Shown in pieces: positions 57,701-64,000 of a DNA stretch of 64,000 bases. The position numbers were made by a program, and so were the translations under genes. Where the stretch lies: positions 1-64,000 of the forward strand of contig CAZMFQ010000008.1 of NCBI GenBank assembly GCA_964565645.1, given 5' to 3'. Position 1 is the first letter of the stretch. Each line of letters opens with the position of its first letter. Below the pieces are notes generated by a model, which was given only the letters and a program-made list of their open reading frames with translations, did no database searches and was not told where the DNA came from. This DNA is from JAHIQC01 sp964565645 (GTDB lineage: Bacteria; Actinomycetota; Coriobacteriia; Anaerosomatales; JAHIQC01).

Positions 57701-60510
57701 CCGTTGGTGCCGTTGGGGGCCGCGGGGTCGATGGCCAACGTCGTGATCGGCGGAGCCACGTCGTTGTTCTGAAGGATGGTACCGAGACTGCCGACCGCCC
57801 AGGCGGTGCCTGAGCCACTGACCGCGATGGAGTTGAGCGCGCGGCTCGTGCCCGACGGACGCAGCGTCCAGGTCTCGCCGCCGTCGACCGTGCGCGCCGT
57901 CACGCCGCCCCCGCCGACCGCCCAGCCGGTGTTGGCGTCCTCGAAGCGGATCGCGTAGAACGGCAGGGTCGTCGGGGTGACCTTGCGCACCCAGTTCGCG
58001 CCGCCGTCCTCGGTCTTGAGGATCACGCCCGAGTCGCCCACTGCGTAGCCGACACTCGCGTCGCGGAAGTAGACGTCCCAGAGGTTGGCGTTCGCGGTGG
58101 TCGACTGGGCCGTCCAGGTGTCGCCGCCGTCCGCCGAATACCAGATGACGTTGTTGCCCGACACGCGTGTCGCCGTGGCCCAGACCTCGCCGGTGCCGAC
58201 CATGTACAGACCCGTGACGGGCTCGGTCGGCGGTGCGGCGGCGTCGGTCCAGGTTGTGCCGCCGTTCGACGTGAACTTGACCACGCCATTCCCGGCGAGG
58301 ACGGCGTTCTGATCGTCGTCGGCCGCTATCGAGATCAGATTCGCGGTGGTTCCCGAGGTCTGAGCGACCCAGGTCCTGCCGCCGTCATCGGTACGCCGGA
58401 TCGTGCCGGTGTCGCCGACGGCCCAGCCCCTGAGCGCGTCGACCATCCAAACGCCGTTGAGGGACGTGGTGGCGCCCGACTTCTGCTGCGCCCAGCTCTG
58501 ACCGCCGTTCGCGGTGTGCATCACAACGCCGAGACCGCCGACGGCCCAGCCGCTCACGCCGTCGGGACTGACGACGGAGTTGAGCGAGTTCCACGTCCCG
58601 TACTGTACCGAGAACCAGTTCGTCCCGCCGTCGATCGTTCGGCGAGCGATGTTCGAGTCGCCAAAGAGGTAGCCGAGGCTGCTGTTCGCGAACCACATGG
58701 CGTTGACCGCGGTGGAGGGGTCCGTGGCGGATGTCGGGAGTGCGGCGTTCTGCGAGACCCAGTTCGCGCCGCCATCGGTGGTCTTGCGGACGGTTCCGAA
58801 ATCGGCGCCGATCCAACCGGTGTTGGCATCCGTGAAGAACAGCGACCGGATCGCACTCGTTCCGACGCCCGGGCTCAACGCCGTCCATGTGGCGCCGCCG
58901 TTGGTGGTCTTGAGCAGGGTGCCGTTGCTGCCCGCCGCCCAGACGACGTTCGCACTCACGCCTCTGACGGTGAGAAGCGTCTGTGTGGTCCCGGAGGTCG
59001 ACGTGGTCCAGGACGTACCACCGTCGGTCGTCTTGCGTATCGTGCCGTTGGCGCCGACCGCGTATCCCGTCGTCGTGTTGGCGAACCACACGGCGTTCAG
59101 GCTGCGCGTCGTCCCGGAGGTACGGGTACGCCACCGGCCTCCCGAGTTGGTGGTGCGCAGGATGGTGCCGTTGTTGCCCACCGCGAAACCCGTGTTCGCC
59201 GTGGTGAACCACAAGCCGTTGAGCTGCTGCGTGGTCCCCGAGGTCTGCGACGTCCAGGTGGTCCCGTTCGTGGTGCGCTTGATGACGCCGCCGTCACCGG
59301 CGAGCCAGCCCGTGGTAGCGCTCACGAAATGCACGGCCCTCCATGTGGAAACGCCGCCGGCCTGGTGCTCCCAGGTCTGACCCGCGTCGGCCGTCCGCAT
59401 GATCGCGCCGTTCTGGCCGACCGCCCATCCGTGGCTGGAATCGAAGAACGAGGTCGCCTGGATCCGCGCGAGCGAGCTCGGCATGAGCGAGTACCACGTG
59501 TCGCCCGAGTTGCGGGTGTAGAACATCGTGCCGACATCGCCGATGGCATAGCCGCTCGTGGTCGAGGTGAGCCGCACCGCGCGCAGTGCGTTCGGGCCGA
59601 TGTTGTTCTGCGACCGGTTGGTCCAGGCGCCGCCGCCGTTGGTCGTACGCCACAGGCTTCCGTTCGCTCCCGCGACGACGGCGTTGTTCGTGTCGAGCGC
59701 GTGCACGCCGAAGAGGTTCAAAGCGCCTGTCGCGCCGAGCCCCGTGATCGCGGTCCAGCTGCCACCGGAGTTCGTGGTGCGGTAGATCGTCCAGTTCGGC
59801 AACACGGCGTTCCCGACCATGTAGCCCACCACGCCGTTTGGCTCGAAGGAGATCGAGTTGAGGCCGGCGGTCGTCGGTGACGTCCGCACCGTCCAGGTGG
59901 CGCCGCCGTCGGTCGTACGCAACAGCACGCCCGATCCCCCGACCGCCCAGCCTGTGGTCGCGGAGACCATATGCACGCTCGTGAGTCCCACGGTGCTCGC
60001 TGTGGTGCCGGTACGCCAGGTCACGCCGCCGTCATTGGTGTAGCGGATCGTGGAGACCCCGCCCGAGGCGTCGCCGACGGCGATTCCGAAGGTCTCATCG
60101 AAGAATGAGACCGCCCTGAGGTTCGCGGATGTCCCGGATGTCTGGCTCGTCCACGTGGCGCCGCCATCTGTGGTCGCTATGATCGTCCCGGCCAATCCGA
60201 CGATCCAGCCTCGCGTCGTACCCGAGAACGACACGCCCGTCAGGTCGCGGGTGGTCCCGGCGTCCTGGGTGACCCACGTCAGGCCGGCGTCCGTACTCCG
60301 CAAGACCGTGCCGGAGACGCCGACGGCCCAGGCGTCGTTGGTGCCGGACCACGACATGGCACGCAGGTCGTTGCCCTGCGGAACCGGCTGGTGCCAGTAC
60401 CACGCAGGGTCAGCGGCCGGCCCCGTGGACAGGTAGGCCATCGACAACGCAGGCATGAGGATCGCGATCGCCACGGCCGCGAGCAGCAGCCAGACGACTC
60501 GTCCGCGCAC
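54772..60510 (-). CDS. 1912-residue Ycf48-propeller / FnIII / multihaem cytochrome protein
   Basis: GTG 60510 starts a signal or anchor helix (V-V-W-L-L-L-A-A-V-A-I-A-I-L). Residues about 30-905 are roughly 18-20 Ycf48/BNR repeats, each with W-A-V-G or Y-A-V-G and R-T-T-D-G-G-x-T-W. Residues about 910-1490 hold chitobiase-like segments and four FnIII domains (for example A-T-V-T-W-T-P-S-S-D). Residues about 1505-1905 carry ten C-x-x-C-H motifs plus one C-I-C-H (one base-triplet short of canonical), with doubled-CxxCH layout. It ends G-L-D-F without a wall anchor. It is probably an outer-face electron-transfer protein; the propellers may bind a partner or surface (inference). Confidence 0.88.
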   Translation of the reverse strand: MRGRVVWLLLAAVAIAILMPALSMAYLSTGPAADPAWYWHQPVPQGNDLRAMSWSGTNDAWAVGVSGTVLRSTDAGLTWVTQDAGTTRDLTGVSFSGTTRGWIVGLAGTIIATTDGGATWTSQTSGTSANLRAVSFFDETFGIAVGDASGGVSTIRYTNDGGVTWRTGTTASTVGLTSVHMVSATTGWAVGGSGVLLRTTDGGATWTVRTSPTTAGLNSISFEPNGVVGYMVGNAVLPNWTIYRTTNSGGSWTAITGLGATGALNLFGVHALDTNNAVVAGANGSLWRTTNGGGAWTNRSQNNIGPNALRAVRLTSTTSGYAIGDVGTMFYTRNSGDTWYSLMPSSLARIQATSFFDSSHGWAVGQNGAIMRTADAGQTWEHQAGGVSTWRAVHFVSATTGWLAGDGGVIKRTTNGTTWTSQTSGTTQQLNGLWFTTANTGFAVGNNGTILRTTNSGGRWRTRTSGTTRSLNAVWFANTTTGYAVGANGTIRKTTDGGTSWTTSTSGTTQTLLTVRGVSANVVWAAGSNGTLLKTTNGGATWTALSPGVGTSAIRSLFFTDANTGWIGADFGTVRKTTDGGANWVSQNAALPTSATDPSTAVNAMWFANSSLGYLFGDSNIARRTIDGGTNWFSVQYGTWNSLNSVVSPDGVSGWAVGGLGVVMHTANGGQSWAQQKSGATTSLNGVWMVDALRGWAVGDTGTIRRTDDGGRTWVAQTSGTTANLISIAADDDQNAVLAGNGVVKFTSNGGTTWTDAAAPPTEPVTGLYMVGTGEVWATATRVSGNNVIWYSADGGDTWTAQSTTANANLWDVYFRDASVGYAVGDSGVILKTEDGGANWVRKVTPTTLPFYAIRFEDANTGWAVGGGGVTARTVDGGETWTLRPSGTSRALNSIAVSGSGTAWAVGSLGTILQNNDVAPPITTLAIDPAAPNGTNGWYAGTLPAITLSTGGTTTYYGWDSAVGPFSTYGAPFSSIEGTQTLFYYSEDALGNAEVVNTYAISSDVSSPTVPSGLATSYVATSSATVTWTPSSDVISGVSAYDVYLDGTYVASTEASVTQATLVGLSPSTMYSVRVQAVDIAGNVSLMSGPLSFMTNAVTTTPYVTVLGADPLVPDGLSDWYVTTPTVTLASLPMSGGPRTTYYSWVSALGPYSSYTTTLTAGAGEATLYYSTHDDLAVRSDEPTQSRLFKVDTQTPATPSVTATQTSYQSIVATWPAVPDTPSGIAHYSVYLDGSFYSWVTTNTVSISGLASSTTFDLTVSASNNAGTVSSMSTTVTATTPAPPKPPAPANLLAKAPSGDTAYLNWTASSSVVGAVNYHVWRSLDGISYSVVATTTGGVNDTAYIDRGLASSTRYWYAVSAIDDRGESSFTSTAAATWAYTAPTTTRPDRILGVTATGGDGSVYLSWQPSSDPAVIGYVVRRATASMSAMTTITPFPGGPPGDPILSATAYFDLTAENGQTYYYQVAEVNDKLVIGLPSVDVEAKPVAPYPANQPHPHYYGNESACICHATHSSTTLRPLVRFPKADQNTMCKTCHSPVVSFAEFVDPLLKSKHPQGATVTPSEPYSCVTCHSPLVADGTPLNNLMRTNQNTPCVVVTDTPAGNGFCYSCHGTGSTLPMGDLTVFETSGHSTALDPPATGANITCDVCHESHSSRNTRLLKYEGFMVCVQCHTSSATNPNQVDILGKLMLNEGANTKHPILPQDQVTGARMTCQNCHNTHTTTKDYPLVDPHNPGPTGTWTTPRSDEKAFCFTCHDGNPLPTSVETSPWAEPVLARGGLTVTSNIQAAYSVNTHGFASRSGATTTTAHLRPDMGYAYGDVLECRSCHDPHGTANNDAVLDTVRSADGSKIIYGVLTYKIPSGGKDFRFFCQTCHIWDSASHDARAGTSTTTFPTNCKACHGHTAGTVPGLDF

Positions 60511-60893
60511 CCGTATAAGCGCGCGCGCGACAAAACCATCGGCCGCGAATCCACGGCCGACAGCAAGCGACGACTGACGTTGTGCGTCCGTCGCGGGAGT
60601 ATTCCGATGGTCAGGCAGGACGAACCGCCCTTCGGTCCAAAGCCGGCGACCGTTGACAGTACCGCATCATTGTAGCGTGAATCATGCAACTTCGCTTGTG
60701 GAGATTCCGAGGTAGATGGGCGAAAAGGCCCCCAAGCAAGTCCGAGACGACCGAAACATGACCGCTCCGCGCACATTCCTCGGTAAACGATGGGGTGTCA
60801 AACCTGCGTCAAGACCGTCGCTCGGCTAGAATGTGATGGTCAGGGCTGCACGACGGCATGCCCGCACGGCAAAGTATTCCGAGGGAGCATCAC
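60511..60893. other. Intergenic region between the giant cytochrome gene and pknB
   Basis: The 383-base gap holds no supported gene. TACAAT on the minus strand (about 60674) is a possible -10 for the cytochrome pair, and TAGAAT at about 60828 a possible -10 for pknB. CGAGGGAG at 60880 is the pknB ribosome binding site. No clear operator was seen. Confidence 0.4.
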
Positions 60894-62711
60894 GTGGAAG
60901 AACTCGTGTTCGGACGCAGGTACCGGGCCACCGAGCGAATCGGCTCCGGCGGCATGGCGGACGTGTACAAGGCCGTCGACGAGACGCTCGGCAGGACCGT
61001 AGCGATCAAGGTCCTGCACGCCCACTACGCGAACGATCCCGGGTTCGTCGCGCGGTTCCGCCAAGAGGCGCAGGCCGCCGCAAACCTCTCCCACCCCAAC
61101 ATCGTCAACATCTACGACTGGGGCAAGGACGACGATACCTACTACATCGTCATGGAGTACGTCCGGGGCACCGATCTCAAGGCCCTCGTCCAGCAGAACG
61201 GTCCGATGGACCCGTACAAGGCCGCCGATTACTGCGCACAGGTATGCGCTGCGCTCTCGGTCGCGCACGGCTACGACATCATCCATCGCGACATCAAGCC
61301 GCAGAACATCGTGCTCACACCCGACGGCACGATCAAGGTCATGGACTTCGGCATCGCTCGTGCGGGCAACACCACCATGACGCAGACCGGTTCCGTCCTG
61401 GGCACTGCGCACTACGTGAGCCCCGAGCAGGCGCAAGGCAAGCCTCTCGGCGCCGCGAGCGACCTGTACTCGCTGGGTGTCGTGCTCTACGAGCTCACCA
61501 CCGGTGAGCTGCCCTTCAACGGCGACTCCCCCGTCTCGGTCGCACTCAAGCAGGTCAACGAGGACCCGATCCCGCCCCGGCAGATCGACCCGGACATCCC
61601 CCCGTCGCTCGAGGCTGTGGTCCTGCGCGCGATGCAGAAGAACCCGCAGGACCGCTACGCCTCCGCCGAGGAGATGCGCCGAGACCTCACGCGTGTCGCT
61701 TCAGGACGCATGGTCGAGGCCCCTGTGGCGCGAAGCACGGCCGACGAGACAAGCGTGATGCCCGCGGTCGGGGCCACCGGAAGCAGCCGCGTCCGTCCCG
61801 CGCCTCGCAAGAAGAACCCCTGGCCGTGGATCGCCCTTGTGGCTGGCCTTCTGATCGTGGGCCTCGGATCGGCCTGGGCGTTCGGGCTGCTGGACACCAC
61901 GCCCAAGGTCGTCGTGCCGGAGGTCATCGGCATGACGGAGAACGAGGCCGTCGACGCGCTGACCTCGGTCGAACTCAAGGTCGGACCGATCGACCGCACC
62001 TTCTCCGACGAACCCTCGGGCACCGTGATCTCGCAGACCCCCGAGCCGGATGTGGAGATCGCGATCAGTGGCCAGGTGAAACTCACTGTGAGCAAAGGCA
62101 AAGAGCTCATCGGCATGCCCGATTTCTCCGGTATGACCCAGGCTGACGCGATCAAAGCGATCCGCGACGCGGGCTTCGAACTGGATACCATCCAGCCCGA
62201 GTACAACAAGGATGTGCCTGAGGGGCAGGTCTTCAAGCAGGACCCCGTGCCGGGGGCGAACGTGCCGGCAGGTTCTCTCGTGACCCTGTACATCTCGAAA
62301 GGCACTCAACTCGTCAAGGTGCCCGATGTCGTCGGCAAGAAGCAAGGCGACGCCAAGGGTGAGCTGGAGAAGGCCGGGTTCGCTGTGAAGGTCGTCGACG
62401 AGTCGAGCGACACCGTCGCCACGGGGCTCGTCATACGCCAGACGCCGGACGGCGGCGTCTCGGTAGAGGCGGGCACGCAGATCACCATCGCCATCTCCAC
62501 AGGTCCCAAGCTCGTGGCCGTACCCGACGTGATCGGCAAGACGGAGAGCGAGGCGAAGGCCACGCTCACCACCGCTGGCTTCGAGGTGCTGGTCAACTAC
62601 CAGACGAGTCCCGATGACGGCATCGTGCTCACCCAGGACCCGTTCGCGCCCTTCGAGGCCAAGTACGGGTCCAAGGTGACGATCTGGGTTGGAAAGACCC
62701 CGGCACCGTAG
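60894..62711 (+). CDS. pknB: PASTA-domain Ser/Thr protein kinase PknB
   Basis: GTG 60894 with GAGGGAG upstream gives 605 residues; an in-frame ATG 12 codons earlier has no such site. The kinase domain (about 8-270) has G-S-G-G-M-A-D-V, V-A-I-K-V-L, the catalytic H-R-D-I-K-P-Q-N, D-F-G, and an activation loop with T-M-T-Q-T-G-S-V-L-G-T. A membrane helix (about 312-332) leads to four PASTA domains (each starting V-P-D/E-V-I/V-G) of about 65 residues. It is the lipid II/muropeptide-sensing kinase of the division and elongation system, and substrates of FhaA, FhaB and the RodA/PBP fusion are encoded upstream. Confidence 0.95.
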   Translation: MEELVFGRRYRATERIGSGGMADVYKAVDETLGRTVAIKVLHAHYANDPGFVARFRQEAQAAANLSHPNIVNIYDWGKDDDTYYIVMEYVRGTDLKALVQQNGPMDPYKAADYCAQVCAALSVAHGYDIIHRDIKPQNIVLTPDGTIKVMDFGIARAGNTTMTQTGSVLGTAHYVSPEQAQGKPLGAASDLYSLGVVLYELTTGELPFNGDSPVSVALKQVNEDPIPPRQIDPDIPPSLEAVVLRAMQKNPQDRYASAEEMRRDLTRVASGRMVEAPVARSTADETSVMPAVGATGSSRVRPAPRKKNPWPWIALVAGLLIVGLGSAWAFGLLDTTPKVVVPEVIGMTENEAVDALTSVELKVGPIDRTFSDEPSGTVISQTPEPDVEIAISGQVKLTVSKGKELIGMPDFSGMTQADAIKAIRDAGFELDTIQPEYNKDVPEGQVFKQDPVPGANVPAGSLVTLYISKGTQLVKVPDVVGKKQGDAKGELEKAGFAVKVVDESSDTVATGLVIRQTPDGGVSVEAGTQITIAISTGPKLVAVPDVIGKTESEAKATLTTAGFEVLVNYQTSPDDGIVLTQDPFAPFEAKYGSKVTIWVGKTPAP

Positions 62712-62757
62712 AGGCGCGATCCCGCACTGGCGGTCGACGGGTCGGTCGCGTGTCGGC

Positions 62758-64000
62758 TCAGCGCTCGATCTCGAAGAGCATCACTGCCGGTCCATCGAGC
62801 ACCATCTTGAGTTGCGGCATGGCCGCGATCTCTGCCGTGGGCACTCTCCCGGTGCGCTTCTTCCACACGAAGACGTAGCGCGCCTCGCCGTATCGCTCGA
62901 GCAGTTCCGTCCGCTCGTCGAGCGTGGCGTGCTCCCCGAAGAACCACGTCATATCCTCGGAACGCCTGTCCACCTCTTCGGAGGCCATGAACGCCGGCGT
63001 ATGAGACGGAAGTGATGCGACGACGGCAACGGGCTCAAGCCCCATGAGGTGATAGCCGGCGAAGGGGTCGGCGATCACGAGCGGATACTCGTCGGCGAAT
63101 ATGGTCCGCATCCGGAACACCGAGTCGAATCCCCACGCCAGCCGCACGTCGCGACGATGTGCCTCGGTGATCGAATACGCGCTCCCGTTGCGCGGAAGCC
63201 CTTGCCCCTGCCAGTAGGTCGAGACCACATAGCCCCACTGTGTCGCGGCCGCGGCGATCATGATCGCGATCCCGAGCGTGCGAGCCCACGGACGGAGGCC
63301 GCTCTCGATGCGCCCCATCGCCCACGCAAGCGCCACGTAGGGTGAGAACCTCAGGAGTTCGACGATTCGGGCGACCATGTAGGTCGAGAAGGACAACGCC
63401 GGAGTGCTGATCGGCGGAAAGAGCATCAGAAGATGCGCCAGGCCGATGAGCGGAAGCGCCATCGCGGCTCTGAGCGAGCGCCTTCTGACGAGTTCCGCAA
63501 CGGCGAGCACGCCGACAAGGAACGTCAACCAGAACAGCAGGGCCCCGCCGAACGCGTAACCGCCGGGACGTACGAACAGCATCCCCCACCAGCCCCGGAT
63601 GAGGTCCTCTCCGCCGAAGAGGAACGCATCCTGCCCGAGCATCGTGCTGCCCTTCAGCGCCAGAGTGCGTGGGTAGAGCGTGGGCAAGGCCAAAGCGCCG
63701 GCGACCACCAGAGCGATCAGGAGCGCCCGCGCCACGCCCCGGACCTCACCCGCCGATTCCGAACGCCTCCAGGCGTAGGCCAGCACCGCTAGGATGAGCA
63801 GCATGGATGCGCCCACCACCGCGACGAGCTGACCTGCGGCAAGATGCACCGCCAGCGTGGCGAAGGTCATCGCTGCCGCGACAGCGATCGGCGGCTTCGA
63901 AGGCTTGCGGGCGATCATCAGGAAGGTGGCGACCGCGGACAACGCCAGGGCGAGCGCGACCCGATTGGGATACGCGAACGCTCGAAAGTCGGTGTACCAC
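62758..64000 (-). CDS. Polytopic membrane protein, 5' end outside window
   Basis: The frame is open to the window edge with W-Y-T-D-F-R-A-F at the first visible codons, so at least 414 residues remain and the start lies beyond 64000. It has about eight to ten membrane helices, with loops such as G-G-E-D-L-I-R-G-W-W-G-M. A soluble C-terminal domain of about 150 residues follows (V-R-L-A-W-G-F-D-S-V-F-R). The layout resembles GT39/ArnT-like or other lipid-carrier glycosyltransferases whose catalytic Asp lies in the missing N-terminal loop. I cannot confirm the class from this part. Confidence 0.6.
   Translation of the reverse strand, partial: WYTDFRAFAYPNRVALALALSAVATFLMIARKPSKPPIAVAAAMTFATLAVHLAAGQLVAVVGASMLLILAVLAYAWRRSESAGEVRGVARALLIALVVAGALALPTLYPRTLALKGSTMLGQDAFLFGGEDLIRGWWGMLFVRPGGYAFGGALLFWLTFLVGVLAVAELVRRRSLRAAMALPLIGLAHLLMLFPPISTPALSFSTYMVARIVELLRFSPYVALAWAMGRIESGLRPWARTLGIAIMIAAAATQWGYVVSTYWQGQGLPRNGSAYSITEAHRRDVRLAWGFDSVFRMRTIFADEYPLVIADPFAGYHLMGLEPVAVVASLPSHTPAFMASEEVDRRSEDMTWFFGEHATLDERTELLERYGEARYVFVWKKRTGRVPTAEIAAMPQLKMVLDGPAVMLFEIER

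Overview
The window is high-GC DNA with dense, often overlapping genes and GTG starts. It fits an anaerobic actinobacterium of the Coriobacteriia / OPB41-Anaerosomatales type (inference). Supporting marks are the fhaA-fhaB-pstP-rodA/pbpA...pknB cell-wall signalling block, CWB2 cell-wall-binding repeats fused to exported proteins, many multihaem c-type cytochromes, 2-hydroxyacyl-CoA dehydratase-type Fe-S proteins and a hydrogenase maturation protease. No mobile element, CRISPR array or rRNA was seen.

Layout. 1-7.5 kb: DUF2207 membrane protein, tadA, a PASTA protein, three tRNA genes (Ser-UGA, Ser-GCU, Arg-ACG), a SIMPL lipoprotein, an SDR enzyme and a PEGA/beta-propeller protein. 7.5-13.8 kb: a single-chain glucose-6-phosphate dehydrogenase/6-phosphogluconate dehydrogenase fusion, a PAS protein, serS, a PP-loop-like protein and archaeal-type phosphoglycerate mutase. 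13.8-24.8 kb: one 14-gene minus-strand operon (below). 25-31 kb: hydrogenase protease, pheA, a diguanylate cyclase, larB-larC and a MutY-like glycosylase. 31.4-44.6 kb: CWB2 protein, DEAD helicase, haem-c HAMP sensor and two giant multihaem cytochromes. 44.7-53.4 kb: histidine kinase, tRNA-Leu, Ser/Thr kinase, then fhaA-fhaB-pstP-rodA/pbpA. 53.4-60.5 kb: an opposite-strand cassette of a six-haem cytochrome and a 1912-residue propeller/FnIII/cytochrome protein. 60.9 kb to the end: pknB and a truncated membrane protein.

The most striking region is the 13.8-24.8 kb operon. Two of its genes contain an in-frame TGA that is best read as selenocysteine. A thioredoxin-like protein has a U-P-S-C active site, and a MerB-like organometal lyase has a C-U pair where MerB has its catalytic cysteine region. 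In both, a 7-8 bp hairpin with a G in the first two loop bases follows the TGA at the distance expected for a bacterial SECIS element. Reading through also restores the 4-bp overlaps seen across the rest of the operon. The remaining genes encode an ABC importer with two Cys-rich substrate-binding lipoproteins, an ArsP-type permease, a lipoprotein with a near-C-terminal Cys-Cys pair, a PASTA lipoprotein ending in CxxC, a ferredoxin:thioredoxin-reductase-like protein, two 2-hydroxyacyl-CoA-dehydratase/double-cubane-type proteins and their ATPase activator. From memory this matches the in-silico 'selenocysteine-assisted organometal' (Sao) gene set. The plausible logic is import of an organometal compound, C-metal bond cleavage by the selenoprotein lyase, thiol/selenol recycling by the thioredoxin and FTR-like protein, and export of the product. 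The substrate cannot be read from the sequence.
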